Assembly (NCBI RefSeq): GCF_002085925.2
Contig: NZ_CP053562.1
Span: 1,344,001 to 1,408,000, forward strand
Length of the DNA: 64,000 nucleotides
Source: Thioclava electrotropha
GTDB lineage: Bacteria > Pseudomonadota > Alphaproteobacteria > Rhodobacterales > Rhodobacteraceae
Direction of reading: 5' to 3'
Shown here: one piece after another, positions 15,937 through 26,117 of the stretch
How positions within the stretch are numbered: position 1 is the stretch's first letter
Layout of the letters: each line of letters begins with the position of its first letter
Made by a program: the position numbers and the translations under genes
Notes under the pieces: generated by a model
What the model was told of the DNA's origin: nothing
What the model saw: the letters and a program-made list of their open reading frames with translations, nothing else
The model's database searches: none

Positions 15937-16508
15937 GTGTGCGACCTCTTGCGGCGAAAGAACCAGATCGTGCCACCAAGAATGATCACGACCAGCAGGA
16001 TCAGCGAGCCTTTCGACAGCCAGCTGTCGATCTTCCCGATATGCGAACCGAGCCAATAGCCGAGCGCCACGAAGGCCAGCGATTTCGGGATCGTCGCGAT
16101 CAGGTTCGTGAGCATGAAAACCCAGACATTCATCCGCGCGACCCCGGCCGCGACCAGCACCGGCGCGCCCGCCGAATGGGTCAGCTTGCCGAAGACCAGC
16201 GTCTTGACCCCTTTGTTCTGGAAGTGCCGCGCCGCACTCACGAGCCGCGCGCGGCTCAGGCCCAGCTTGTCGCGCCATTTCTTGGGCATCCGGTTCAGCC
16301 CCCATCGGCCAAGCGCATAGAGCCCCAGATCGCCGACGAGATCGGCAAGGATCACGATGATCGCGACCGACCAGACCGAGAACATGTTCTGGCTGGCGAG
16401 CCACGCCGCGATCACCGTCACGATCGGCCCTTCGAGCACCGCAATCGGCGCCAGCACGGCCAGACCGTGTTTCGCCATCAATACGGAGATCGTCTCGAGG
16501 CCGATCAT
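15933..16508 (-). CDS. DedA/VTT family membrane protein
   Basis: A 191-residue polytopic inner-membrane protein with the SNARE-associated/VTT domain pattern: an amphipathic re-entrant start (LAVLAPIAVLEGPIVTVIAAWLA), a central FGKLTHSAGAPVLVAAGV block and a C-terminal membrane anchor followed by a basic tail. DedA proteins are thought to flip or transport phospholipids or lipid carriers. Its start lies 4 bases after the GT21 stop and its end overlaps the GT2 start, fitting a lipid-linked process. Confidence 0.85.
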   Translation of the reverse strand: MIGLETISVLMAKHGLAVLAPIAVLEGPIVTVIAAWLASQNMFSVWSVAIIVILADLVGDLGLYALGRWGLNRMPKKWRDKLGLSRARLVSAARHFQNKGVKTLVFGKLTHSAGAPVLVAAGVARMNVWVFMLTNLIATIPKSLAFVALGYWLGSHIGKIDSWLSKGSLILLVVIILGGTIWFFRRKRSHT

Positions 16509-16512
16509 CAGG

Positions 16513-17652
16513 TTACTCCGTGACGGGGGCGTCGCTGCGGGCGACGTCCCGGTGGGTCATGTCATTGCCGCGCCAGGTGAAATCGCGCCCGAACCATGTC
16601 ATCAGCCACAGCGCGGGCAGCATCGCGTCGCGGATCGCGAAGCCCGCGATGTCGCGCGCCGAGGCGGGCCAGCCCGCGATCCGGGCGAGCAGCACCTCGG
16701 CACCGTACCACAGCGCCACCAGAAGCGGCAGGGCGATCCACGGCATCGCGCCCAAAGCGGCGAGGGTAAGCGCGGCGAGGAAGGGCAGGAACGGGCCCTG
16801 CGCGATCTCGGCTGCGAAAATCATCACGAATCCGTCGCGGCGCACCTTGGACCAGCGCAACTGCCGGTCCCAGACCGCGCGGGCCGAGCGCATCCCGATC
16901 GGTTGCGCGAAAAGGTGCCGCGTCAGCCGCACCTTAAGGCCCTGACGGCGCACCAGTTTGGTCGAGGCCACGTCCTCGGCCATGTTGCGCCCCAGCGCCG
17001 CGAAACCGCCGCCCGCCATCAGAATATCGCGCCGCCAGAACAGAGATTTTCCCTGCGCGAAGCCCATCCCGATCATGTCGGCGGTCACCTGCCAGCGCGC
17101 CTGATTGGTGTTGAGGAAAGCCGCCTCCACCGCGCCCCAGAGATTGCCCGGGCGCTCGGCCACCGGCGGGGCGGATACGAGCCCGGTGCCGGGCCGCCAT
17201 TCCGCCACCAGCCGCTGCAGGTAGTCGCGCGGCAGCAGCAGATTGCTGTCGGCCATCGCGAGCCACTCCGCCTCGGTCGCCGACAGCCCCTTGTGCAGGT
17301 TGTTGAGCTTCGGATTGCCCGACACCGCGTCGAGCCCCGTCAGAAGCCGCGCGCGCACCTGTGGGTTCTCCTCGATCAGGCGGCGGACCAGCGCGCAGGC
17401 CGGATCGCGCTCCGACGGCGCGCAGAAGATCACCTCGTAATTCGGGTAGTCGAGGTTGAAGGAGGAGCCCAGCGTCTCCGCGTCGAAGGGATCGACCCCG
17501 CAGACCGGGCGCATCAGCGCGATGAAGGGCAACTCGTCGGGCACCGGTTTAGCGGGGCGGGATTCGCGCCACGCGGTCATCGCGGCGCTCAGAAGATGCG
17601 CCGTGAGGGTGAGGCCCAGAAGGGCTGCGAGGGACAGCAGAAGGATCGTCAT
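16513..17652 (-). CDS. GT21-like glycosyltransferase (ceramide glucosyltransferase / HpnI type)
   Basis: A 379-residue membrane-associated glycosyltransferase. The start is the ATG at 17650-17652 overlapping the phosphoesterase stop (ATGA). An N-terminal membrane helix (MTILLLSLAALLGLTLTAHLL) is followed by the catalytic domain with Asp135 (ADSN), a later AEDV and the acceptor motif QLRWSK (QxxRW). C-terminal hydrophobic segments follow. This arrangement matches ceramide glucosyltransferases and HpnI. Coupling to a PlcP-like enzyme suggests the acceptor is diacylglycerol, giving a phosphorus-free glycolipid; ceramide or hopanoid acceptors are alternatives. Confidence 0.82.
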   Translation of the reverse strand: MTILLLSLAALLGLTLTAHLLSAAMTAWRESRPAKPVPDELPFIALMRPVCGVDPFDAETLGSSFNLDYPNYEVIFCAPSERDPACALVRRLIEENPQVRARLLTGLDAVSGNPKLNNLHKGLSATEAEWLAMADSNLLLPRDYLQRLVAEWRPGTGLVSAPPVAERPGNLWGAVEAAFLNTNQARWQVTADMIGMGFAQGKSLFWRRDILMAGGGFAALGRNMAEDVASTKLVRRQGLKVRLTRHLFAQPIGMRSARAVWDRQLRWSKVRRDGFVMIFAAEIAQGPFLPFLAALTLAALGAMPWIALPLLVALWYGAEVLLARIAGWPASARDIAGFAIRDAMLPALWLMTWFGRDFTWRGNDMTHRDVARSDAPVTE

Positions 17653-18452
17653 GCGCGTACCTTTGCGACGGCGGGGCGGGTGCCGGTCTCGGTGACCGCA
17701 GCGGGCTCCGCGCCCCATTGAAGAAGTTGCAATGCGCCGGAACTATCCTCGGCCAGGGCGGTCAGGCTGTCCACCCAATCGCCGCAATTGGCATAGGTCA
17801 GCCCGTCGACATCGCGCAAAGCAGGCTTGTGCGAGTGGCCGCAGATAATTCCGTCGACCCCGGCTTCGGAGGCCAGCGCGATCAGCCGATGCTCATAGCC
17901 CGAGCCGCGCGCGATTAGCTGATTGATGCCTTCGATGGCGAGTTGGATCAGGGTGCGCTCGGTCTCGGAGACATCGCGGCGACGGCGCAGCCAGGCATCG
18001 ATGCCGCGGAACAGCGCGTCCATCCGGCTCCCGAAACGGGTCATCGCGTGCCAGCGCAGGATGCGCGCATCGCATTGATCGCCATGCACGATGAGGTAGC
18101 GTTGCCCGTCCGCGCCGACATGCAGCGCGGTCTCGGTAAGCTCGAAGCTGAGGAAATTCATCCCCGGCGAGCGCAAAGCCGCATCGTGGTTTCCGGGCAG
18201 ATAGACGATGCGCGTCCCGGCTTCGGCATGAGCTTCGAGGGTCTCGATGATCTCGGCATGAATGTCGCCCCATTGCACGGGTCCGCCATGCCAGAGATCG
18301 AGGATATCGCCGACGAGGTAGATCGCGTCGGCCTGAACGCTTTGAAGGAAGTCGAGGATCGGGCCAGGGCTGCACCCGCGCGAACCGAGGTGGAAATCCG
18401 ACAGGAAAAGGCTGCGGTAGCGTTGTTTGTTGTGATGGCGCGATCGGCTCAT
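17649..18452 (-). CDS. PlcP-like metallophosphoesterase (UDP-2,3-diacylglucosamine hydrolase fold)
   Basis: A 267-residue calcineurin-like phosphoesterase with all five metal motifs: SDFHLG (Asp19, His21), GDILD (Asp49), GNHD (88-90 region), HGD (His123) and GHSH (His206, His208). The opening LFLSDFHLGSRGC is that of the alphaproteobacterial PlcP group, which removes phospholipid headgroups to give diacylglycerol during phosphate starvation. LpxH in the same superfamily acts on UDP-diacylglucosamine. It heads a coupled operon with a glycolipid glycosyltransferase, and Pho-box-like repeats lie 150 bases upstream, both favouring the PlcP role. Confidence 0.83.
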   Translation of the reverse strand: MSRSRHHNKQRYRSLFLSDFHLGSRGCSPGPILDFLQSVQADAIYLVGDILDLWHGGPVQWGDIHAEIIETLEAHAEAGTRIVYLPGNHDAALRSPGMNFLSFELTETALHVGADGQRYLIVHGDQCDARILRWHAMTRFGSRMDALFRGIDAWLRRRRDVSETERTLIQLAIEGINQLIARGSGYEHRLIALASEAGVDGIICGHSHKPALRDVDGLTYANCGDWVDSLTALAEDSSGALQLLQWGAEPAAVTETGTRPAVAKVRA

Positions 18453-18453
18453 G

Positions 18454-18558
18454 TCACATCTCCGGTGGATCTGCAGGGAAGGGCAGGCACCCGGCGCCTG
18501 CGCGGAGAAGCGGAGCGGAAACAGTCGGGAAAATCACAGGCTGTATGTTGTTGCCCAT
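18454..18558 (-). CDS. Possible 34-residue leader ORF upstream of the PlcP-like gene
   Basis: A short ORF starts at an ATG with AAGGA four bases before it and ends with a TGA one base before the PlcP ATG. Its last codons contain the PlcP ribosome binding site (GGAG). Translation through it could therefore affect initiation of PlcP. The peptide is hydrophobic and proline-rich with no recognised domain. It may be chance; only its position and its good start site support it. Confidence 0.25.
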   Translation of the reverse strand: MGNNIQPVIFPTVSAPLLRAGAGCLPFPADPPEM

Positions 18559-18601
18559 AGGGTCCTTCCGCTCGTTGCTGCGCTGCCCATCGCCTTTCGA
18601 C

Positions 18602-18630
18602 GTGACATGGATGTGACGGCTACGTGAACC
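18602..18630 (-). promoter_or_regulatory. Pho-box-like triple direct repeat
   Basis: Read on the minus strand, three heptamers GGTTCAC, CCGTCAC and ATGTCAC are spaced exactly 11 bases apart. The PhoB box is tandem CTGTCAT-like heptamers at an 11-base period, and the TCA core is kept in all three. An inverted ATGTCAC copy lies at 18635-18641 on the plus strand. The site is 150 bases upstream of the PlcP-like gene, within the 326-base gap (18453-18778) that otherwise holds only the possible leader ORF and the promoter region of the HIU hydrolase gene. Confidence 0.6.
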
Positions 18631-18778
18631 TGTAATGTCACCTAGAGGCAGCTGTGCGGTGATCAACCATAAGCATGTGAAATACTAAGCAACTTCCGGT
18701 GAGCGCACGATATCTTGCGGTTTGTTTCACCCGAAAGCATAGTGATCGCGGTCTCGACGATTGGCGAAGGAGAACGCG

Positions 18779-19135
18779 ATGGCAGGATATCTGACCACCC
18801 ATGTGCTCGACACGGCACGGGGATGCCCGGCGGAAGGGCTCAAGATCACGCTCTTCGCGCTCAACGGGGTCGACCGTGAGGTGCTGGCCGAAATGGTGAC
18901 GAATGCCGATGGGCGCACCGACTCGCCGATCCTGCCGGTGGAGCGATTTCGCACCGGCCAGTTCGAGCTGGTCTTCGCCGCAGGCGACTATCTGAGGGCG
19001 AGCGGGCAGGGGGCGCCAGAGCCGCTGTTCCTCGATGAAATCCCGATCCGGTTCGGCATGAATGACGCCGGGGCGCATTACCATGTGCCGCTTCTGCTCT
19101 CGCCTTATGGCTACTCCACCTATCGCGGCAGCTGA
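18779..19135 (+). CDS. 5-hydroxyisourate hydrolase (transthyretin-like)
   Basis: A 118-residue HIU hydrolase; the start at 18779 follows AAGGAGA. It begins GYLTTHVLDT with the catalytic-region His8, contains ERFRTGQFELVF, and ends in the family signature YRGS (115-118), preceded by HYHVPLLLSPYGYSTYRGS. It converts 5-hydroxyisourate, the product of urate oxidation, to OHCU. The next gene encodes the urate-oxidising PuuD protein, so the two form adjacent steps. The later enzyme (OHCU decarboxylase) and the allantoinase are not in the window. Confidence 0.93.
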   Translation: MAGYLTTHVLDTARGCPAEGLKITLFALNGVDREVLAEMVTNADGRTDSPILPVERFRTGQFELVFAAGDYLRASGQGAPEPLFLDEIPIRFGMNDAGAHYHVPLLLSPYGYSTYRGS

Positions 19136-19257
19136 GCGCGGGTCCTCCATCTGCTTGCGATTTGAGCATCCGGACAAAATTCGGGCGGTTCCGCCGCGCC
19201 ATCGCTTGCGCTCGGGCGTGGCTTGGGAAACTCTGAGCGCAAAACGAGGGATGACGG

Positions 19258-20556
19258 ATGGATTACACGTTTTTTCTGGAATGGGTGCAGTTTGCGGTGC
19301 GCTGGCTGCATGTGATCACCGCGATCGCGTGGATCGGGTCGTCCTTTTATTTCATCGCGCTTGATCTGGGGCTGGTGCCCGAGCCCGGTGCCCCCAAGGG
19401 GGTGCATGGCGCGGCGTGGCAGGTCCATGGCGGCGGCTTTTACCATATTCAGAAATACCTCGTCGCACCCGCGCAGATGCCCGACCGGCTGACCTGGTTC
19501 AAATGGGAAAGCTACATGACGTGGCTTTCGGGCTTTGCGATGATGGTGGTGCTCTACTGGACGCAAGCGCAGTTCTACCTGATCGACCCGCGGGTGATGG
19601 AGTTGCCCGTGTGGGGGGCGATCCTGATCTCGATCGGCTCGCTCGCGCTGGGTTGGCTCCTCTACGATCTGATCTGCAAATCGAGCTTTGGCGAGAACAA
19701 CACGCGGCTGATGCTGGGCCTCTACGTCATTCTCGTCGCGATGGCTTGGGGCTATACGCAGGTTTTCTCGGGCCGCGCGGCGCTGCTGCATCTGGGCGCC
19801 TTCACCGCGACGATCATGACCGCGAATGTGTTCCTGATCATCATACCGAACCAGAAGATCGTGGTCGCGGATCTAATGGCGGGGCGCACGCCCGATCCGA
19901 AATACGGCAAGATCGCCAAGCAGCGCTCGACGCATAACAACTACCTGACGCTGCCGGTTATCTTCCTGATGCTGTCGAACCATTATCCGCTGGCCTTCGC
20001 TAGCGCGTATAACTGGCTGATCGCCTCTCTGGTGTTCCTGATGGGCGTGACGATCCGGCATTTCTTCAACACCCATCACGCCCATAAGGGCAAGCCGTGG
20101 TGGACATGGGGGGCGACCGCGGCGCTGTTCGTCGCGATCGTCTGGCTGTCCGCGATTCCGAAAGCGGATGCTGGCGAGGACATGGAGGACAGCGCGATGC
20201 TTACCCCCTTCGAGCAGCGCTTCGCCGCTGCACCCGGCTTCGACGAGGTCAGCGGGATCGTCATGGGGCGCTGTTCGATGTGCCATGCGAACGAGCCCGG
20301 CTATGAAGGGATCGGTCATGCGCCGAAGGGCATCAAGCTGGAGACACCGCGCGAAATTGCCGCCGCCGCACGGCAGATCTATGTGCAAGCCGGGCTGACC
20401 GATGCGATGCCCCCCGCGAATTTGAGCTACATGGAGCCGCAGGAGCGCGCCGCCATCCGGGCTTGGTTCCGGGCGGGCGAGGCCGGGACGAAAGGCGCAG
20501 GCGAGACGGATCGGGCGGAGGCCATGATCGCTGCGCCCCATCCCAACGCGTCGTGA
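19258..20556 (+). CDS. puuD: Urate hydroxylase PuuD with C-terminal cytochrome c domain
   Basis: A 432-residue inner-membrane protein. The N-terminal part has about eight membrane segments with conserved His residues (WLHVITAIAWIGSSFYF; GGGFYHIQKYLVAP). A C-terminal soluble domain has a single heme c motif CSMCH at 339-343. This is the bacterial membrane urate oxidase that passes electrons to a cytochrome instead of making peroxide. It follows the HIU hydrolase gene by 122 bases in the same direction. The start codon overlaps nothing and is preceded by a GAGGGATGACGG stretch. Confidence 0.9.
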   Translation: MDYTFFLEWVQFAVRWLHVITAIAWIGSSFYFIALDLGLVPEPGAPKGVHGAAWQVHGGGFYHIQKYLVAPAQMPDRLTWFKWESYMTWLSGFAMMVVLYWTQAQFYLIDPRVMELPVWGAILISIGSLALGWLLYDLICKSSFGENNTRLMLGLYVILVAMAWGYTQVFSGRAALLHLGAFTATIMTANVFLIIIPNQKIVVADLMAGRTPDPKYGKIAKQRSTHNNYLTLPVIFLMLSNHYPLAFASAYNWLIASLVFLMGVTIRHFFNTHHAHKGKPWWTWGATAALFVAIVWLSAIPKADAGEDMEDSAMLTPFEQRFAAAPGFDEVSGIVMGRCSMCHANEPGYEGIGHAPKGIKLETPREIAAAARQIYVQAGLTDAMPPANLSYMEPQERAAIRAWFRAGEAGTKGAGETDRAEAMIAAPHPNAS

Positions 20557-20598
20557 TTGGCGTCCCGCGTCAATGCATTCTGCAAGTTCCTTCTTCGG

Positions 20599-23202
20599 TT
20601 AAAAATCCTCCCAATCGTCATCTGAGGGTGGTGGCACCGCCAGCGCGGTGTTGCCCGACATGCTGACCTGCTGAGCCGATTTGGGGCGGGCTGATTGCTG
20701 CGGCGCGGATGCTGTGGGCCCGGACGTTTCGGGGGAGGTTTCTGCCGCAGCCGCATTTTCTGCAGGCGACGTGCTATCGGCCCCCTCATCCGGAGCAGCC
20801 TCGCCAAGTTTAAATTGCCCCATTGCCGCGCCGAGTTCCATCGCCTCGCGTTCGAGAACCTGGCTCGCGGCGAGTGCTTCTTCGAACATGGCCGCGTTGT
20901 GTTGGGTGACCTGATCGAGTTGGGTCACGGCGGAGTTGATTTCCGTCAGGCCTGCGCTTTGCTCCTGTGTCGCATTTGCGCTGTCCGCGACATAGGCGAG
21001 GAGATCGGAGACGGAGGACTGGATCCCGCCGAGCGCATCGCCCGCTTGGCCGACGAGGCCGACGCCGCGCTTGACCTGCGCCGAGGAGTTCGCGATCAGT
21101 TCGGCGATTTCGCGCGCCGCATCCGAGGAGCGTTGCGCGAGTGCGCGCACCTCCGAGGCGACGACGGCGAAGCCGCGCCCTGCCTCGCCAGCGCGGGCGG
21201 CCTCCACCCCGGCATTGAGGGCGAGCAGGTTGGTTTGGAAGGCGATCTCGTCGATGACGCTGGTGATCCGGCTGATCTGTTCCGAGCTCTGCTCGATTTC
21301 CGACATGGCCTGCACGGCTTCAGAGACGACGTGGCCGCTTTGTTCGGCACTGCGCCGGGCGGTTTCGACGAGGTCGTTGGCGCGACCGGCAGCGCGGGCG
21401 GCGGCCTCGACAGAGGCGGTGATCTCGTTGAGCGCTGCGGCGGTTTCTTCCAGCGTGGCTGCCTGCCGTTCGGTGCGTCGCGCCATATCGTCGGAGCTCG
21501 ACGAGATCTGCCGCGCCTCGGTGCGGATCGATCCGGCATTGTCGAGCACCTTGCGCATCGCGCCCCGCAGATCGCCGATCGCGCTGTTGAAATCGCTGCG
21601 CAAAGCCTTGTAGTCGCCTTCGAATTCGGTGGTGATCTCGGCCATGAGGTCCCCGGCAGAGAGCCCCGCCAAGGCCGATTTCAGCGTCTCCACGATGTTC
21701 TGTTGGGCGGCCATCATCGCGCTTCGCTCGGCCCGCCGGGCTTCGGCTTCCAGATGTTGTTGCGTTCGGTCGCTCGCAAGAACGCTGAACATGACCATCT
21801 TGCCGTCCGTATCGAGGATCGGATTGACCGAGCCTTCGAGCCAGGCCTGACGGCCATCGGCGCAGCGCAGCACGAGCATGCCCGCAAAGGGCTGGGGGTC
21901 GCGCTGGAGGATTTCGCAGACTGGCTGCCCTTCGAAGGTGATCTGACCGGCGACGGACATTCCCTCCATCTTTGCGCGGGGCGCACCAAAAACCTCGGCA
22001 AATGCGTCGTTGACCGTGTCGATCGTCACGTCAGGGCGCAGATCGACTCGTAGCAGGTTGGCGTCGATCGCGGAAATCAAAGAGGCGTTTCGCTGTTCTT
22101 CGGTGATGTTGCGCCATTGCGAGACATGGCCGATCTTCTCCCCGGCCTCGTCGATGACGGGACTGACGAGGGCGAGAATCGCCCCGGCACGCATCCGTCC
22201 TTCGAGCGTGAGCGTGTCGCGCGCGCCATCGTCGAGGGCGGCGGCCGTTGTCGTGCCCGCCGGCAAGATGCGATCCGCGCGCGTTCCCAAGAGCTTGTCG
22301 GGATCGAAATCCGGGTTGTGGGCGCGAATTTCCGCAGCGAAGGGGCGCAGCAATTCCGCGGCCGCCTCATTGGCGAAGGTGATGACGTGGTCGTTGTTGG
22401 TAAGAATGATCGCGACGGTGGCGCTTTCGAGCGCGGCGCTATGCATCCGTGCGGCACGGTTATGCGATTCGGCGGTCGCGAGCTCGGACTGGAAGGTCCC
22501 CAGAGTGCGGGCGATCGCACCGATTTCGTCGCGGCGACCGGTAGCCGGGATGTCCGTATCGAGTTGTCCCCCGGCCACGGAGCGCATCGCCTCCGTCACG
22601 CGGGTGAGGGGGCGGGTGATCAGCCAGCGCGCGCCCAGCATCACACCGCCGAGAATGCCCGCGAAAATCAAAGCGGTGAAAGCGAGGTTGCGCACCATGT
22701 CCTTCTGCGCTCGAGCGATGGCGGGGGCCGGACTCCAGCGCAGGGCAATCGCGGCGATCGGCGGATCCTCCGGGGAGATGCGCAGCGGAATCGCCTCGCT
22801 CAGCCCATCTGCCGAGACCGCCCTGTCGTTGGCCTCAAGCGCGCTTTGCGCCAGAGCGATAAGCGCGGGATCGGGCGCGCCCGCCTCGGTCATAACGGTG
22901 CCGCGTCTGTTGAGCGCGATTGCGGATTGGCCTGCACCGTCCGAGCCCGCGAGCACGTTTTCTAACTCATGCGTCGCATCCGCGATCCGCCCCGTGATCA
23001 GCGCATCCGTCACCGAATCGCCGAGCATCGGCAGGATTTGGTCGAGATGTGCCCGCGCTGCCTCATTGGCGCGACGATGGTTCGAATTGATCGTGAGCAG
23101 CGTCATCAGCGTCGCGAACACGAACCCCGCCGCCGCGATCAGGATCAGCAATTTGAGCATCACGGTGTGCCAGGCGCTTGCACCAGCCTCGGATTTGGAC
23201 AT
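20599..23202 (-). CDS. Methyl-accepting chemotaxis protein with PAS domains and WEDF tail
   Basis: An 867-residue chemoreceptor. The start chosen is the ATG at 23200-23202 (GAGGCGGAC before it); a GTG 21 bases upstream is possible. TM1 lies at about 16-40, a periplasmic sensor follows to about 170, then TM2, a HAMP domain ([19 protein letters not shown]), two PAS-like regions, and the signalling domain with the hairpin tip [21 protein letters not shown]. The C-terminus DDDWEDF matches the pentapeptide tether for CheR/CheB. No chemotaxis genes are adjacent. The stimulus is unknown. Confidence 0.92.
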   Translation of the reverse strand: MSKSEAGASAWHTVMLKLLILIAAAGFVFATLMTLLTINSNHRRANEAARAHLDQILPMLGDSVTDALITGRIADATHELENVLAGSDGAGQSAIALNRRGTVMTEAGAPDPALIALAQSALEANDRAVSADGLSEAIPLRISPEDPPIAAIALRWSPAPAIARAQKDMVRNLAFTALIFAGILGGVMLGARWLITRPLTRVTEAMRSVAGGQLDTDIPATGRRDEIGAIARTLGTFQSELATAESHNRAARMHSAALESATVAIILTNNDHVITFANEAAAELLRPFAAEIRAHNPDFDPDKLLGTRADRILPAGTTTAAALDDGARDTLTLEGRMRAGAILALVSPVIDEAGEKIGHVSQWRNITEEQRNASLISAIDANLLRVDLRPDVTIDTVNDAFAEVFGAPRAKMEGMSVAGQITFEGQPVCEILQRDPQPFAGMLVLRCADGRQAWLEGSVNPILDTDGKMVMFSVLASDRTQQHLEAEARRAERSAMMAAQQNIVETLKSALAGLSAGDLMAEITTEFEGDYKALRSDFNSAIGDLRGAMRKVLDNAGSIRTEARQISSSSDDMARRTERQAATLEETAAALNEITASVEAAARAAGRANDLVETARRSAEQSGHVVSEAVQAMSEIEQSSEQISRITSVIDEIAFQTNLLALNAGVEAARAGEAGRGFAVVASEVRALAQRSSDAAREIAELIANSSAQVKRGVGLVGQAGDALGGIQSSVSDLLAYVADSANATQEQSAGLTEINSAVTQLDQVTQHNAAMFEEALAASQVLEREAMELGAAMGQFKLGEAAPDEGADSTSPAENAAAAETSPETSGPTASAPQQSARPKSAQQVSMSGNTALAVPPPSDDDWEDF

Positions 23203-23424
23203 GTCCGCCTCATTTTTCCACACGGGCGCATTCCCGCAAAATCGCCGACACGCTACGTCCAGACCCTTTCCATGCGATTAACACGCACCCGCCGACGGCC
23301 AATATTTGCGCCGCGGCAGCCCTTCGCGCGGGGTCAGCGCCCTTGAAGGTCCCCGATGCGGTCACTAAGACTTCTGTAAAGATCACACGCTATGAACAGC
23401 GTCGAACGACCAGGAAGGGCCGAG

Positions 23425-24054
23425 ATGAAAGATCCCCACGAGTTTTACATGAACACGCTGGTGCCGATGGTGGTCGAGCAGACCTCGCGCGGCGAGCGTG
23501 CCTACGACATCTACTCGCGCCTGCTGAAAGAGCGCATCATCTTCCTGTCGGGGCCGGTCCATGACGGCATGTCGACCCTGATCTGCGCGCAGCTTCTCTT
23601 CCTCGAGGCCGAGAACCCGAAAAAAGAGATCGCGATGTATATCAACTCGCCGGGCGGCGTGGTGACGTCGGGTCTCTCGATCTACGACACGATGCAATAC
23701 ATCAAGCCGAAGGTCTCGACCCTGGTGATCGGGCAGGCGGCGTCGATGGGCTCGCTGCTGCTGACCGCGGGCGAAAAGGGAATGCGCTTCTCGCTGCCCA
23801 ACAGCCGCGTCATGGTGCACCAGCCCTCGGGCGGCTATCAGGGTCAGGCGACCGACATCATGATCCACGCCCGCGAGACCGAGAAACTCAAGCGTCGCTT
23901 GAACGAAATCTACGTCAAGCACACCGGCAACGACTACGACACGATCGAGGCCGGTCTCGAGCGCGACAACTTCATGTCCGCCGAAGAAGCGAAGTCCTGG
24001 GGTCTGATCGATGAGATCCTCGAGAGCCGCGTCAGCGACGACGGAGAAAAGTGA
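23425..24054 (+). CDS. clpP: ATP-dependent Clp protease proteolytic subunit
   Basis: A 209-residue ClpP. The start at 23425 follows AGGAAGGG and matches the alphaproteobacterial N-terminus [19 protein letters not shown]; an upstream in-frame ATG at 23392 is less likely. The catalytic Ser is in [10 protein letters not shown] and the catalytic His in [10 protein letters not shown], with the Asp further on. It is a tetradecameric cytoplasmic protease fed by ClpX, whose gene follows after 118 bases. CTTGAA at 23342-23347 could be a heat-shock -35 element, but no matching -10 was found. Confidence 0.96.
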   Translation: MKDPHEFYMNTLVPMVVEQTSRGERAYDIYSRLLKERIIFLSGPVHDGMSTLICAQLLFLEAENPKKEIAMYINSPGGVVTSGLSIYDTMQYIKPKVSTLVIGQAASMGSLLLTAGEKGMRFSLPNSRVMVHQPSGGYQGQATDIMIHARETEKLKRRLNEIYVKHTGNDYDTIEAGLERDNFMSAEEAKSWGLIDEILESRVSDDGEK

Positions 24055-24086
24055 TCCTCCCGCTTAACTTCGGGGCGATTTTGACA

Positions 24087-24115
24087 TTGAGGTGACGGTT
24101 GGCCTGTCCTAGTCT
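24087..24115 (+). promoter_or_regulatory. Candidate clpX promoter
   Basis: TTGAGG at 24087-24092 and TAGTCT at 24110-24115 are separated by 17 bases, an acceptable sigma-70-type arrangement for this group. The -10 element lies in the loop of the hairpin at 24099-24131. It would allow clpX to be expressed apart from clpP. Weak consensus, low certainty. Confidence 0.3.
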
Positions 24116-24158
24116 TGATGGGACAGGCCAATTCACGAAGCCCGGGGGCAGCCCGGGC
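24099..24158 (+). repeat. Two tandem hairpins in the clpP-clpX gap
   Basis: The first is a perfect 11-bp inverted repeat, TTGGCCTGTCC (24099-24109) with GGACAGGCCAA (24121-24131). The second has arms GCCCGGG (24140-24146) and CCCGGGC (24152-24158). Neither is followed by a T run, so they do not look like terminators. The second ends 14 bases before the clpX start. They may be mRNA processing or stability elements. Confidence 0.6.
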
Positions 24159-24172
24159 AGCAGAGGTAAGAG

Positions 24173-25438
<1,266 letters not shown>

Positions 25439-25465
25439 TCGCGGTGCTGCCAAGAATTAGGCAAG

Positions 25466-25497
25466 GGGCGAGCTTCGGCTCGCCCTTTTGTTTTTGT
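25466..25497 (+). terminator. Intrinsic terminator after clpX
   Basis: A perfect 8-bp stem (GGGCGAGC / GCTCGCCC) closed by a TTCG tetraloop and followed by TTTTGTTTTTG. This is an excellent rho-independent terminator, 27 bases after the clpX stop codon. Confidence 0.93.
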
Positions 25498-25730
25498 CAT
25501 GTGCCTCACGTAGGCCGTGTTGCTGTGAAAAGGCTTCGCTAAACCTTCCACAGACAGGCGTGCGGGGGCGAATGGCTCGTTGTGGACGGCCGCTCGACGA
25601 TGCGATTTTTGCACCGTGCTGTGCTGGAGGTACCAAATTCCGCTTCGCAGGCGCCCTGATCCCCGCACGGGCACTGGACCTCGACGCCCCAGCGGATATA
25701 ACAGGCGAGACGCATTGCGGAGGTTGCCCC

Positions 25731-26105
25731 ATGAAGTTTCTGCTTCGAATTCTCACCTGGTGGAACGGCTCGACCGTCGGCACGCAGCTTTTCACCGCGC
25801 GTAAGGGCGTGAAAGTTGGCGAGGACGAGCAAGGCAACATCTATTACCGCACCAAGGACGCCAAGCGCCGCTGGGTGATCTATAATGGCGAAAGCGAAGC
25901 GAGCCGCATCCCGCCGGACTGGCATGGCTGGATGCACTTCACCTATGACGAGCCGCCGACCGACAAGCCGCTGGCCCATAAGCCTTGGGAAAAGCCGCAT
26001 GAGGCAAACCACACCGGCACCGAAGCGGCCTATGTGCCGCCGGGGTCGATTCGCCTCGCGCATCCGGTCGAGCGCCGCGATTACGAGGCTTGGCAGCCCG
26101 AGTAA
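25731..26105 (+). CDS. NADH:ubiquinone oxidoreductase NDUFA12-type supernumerary subunit
   Basis: A 124-residue protein starting [20 protein letters not shown] behind GGAGG. Family blocks visible are [37 protein letters not shown] and a Pro-rich end. This is the alphaproteobacterial counterpart of the mitochondrial complex I subunit NDUFA12 (B17.2), found at the membrane-facing side of complex I. It is encoded away from the nuo operon, here beside mlaD as in related genomes. Confidence 0.92.
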   Translation: MKFLLRILTWWNGSTVGTQLFTARKGVKVGEDEQGNIYYRTKDAKRRWVIYNGESEASRIPPDWHGWMHFTYDEPPTDKPLAHKPWEKPHEANHTGTEAAYVPPGSIRLAHPVERRDYEAWQPE

Positions 26106-26117
26106 GGCCAACCCGCT

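Noticed and set aside
18779..20556. A full allantoin pathway cluster
   Set aside because: Only HIU hydrolase and PuuD are present; no OHCU decarboxylase, allantoinase or xanthine dehydrogenase gene occurs in the window.
23342..23370. Heat-shock sigma factor promoter before clpP (CTTGAA)
   Set aside because: The -35-like hexamer is present but no -10 element at proper spacing was found; CCCCGAT lies only three bases after it.
24081..24115. TTGACA at 24081 as -35 of clpX
   Set aside because: The only reasonable -10 (TAGTCT at 24110) would need a 23-base spacer; the TTGAGG at 24087 gives a 17-base spacer and is preferred, with low certainty.
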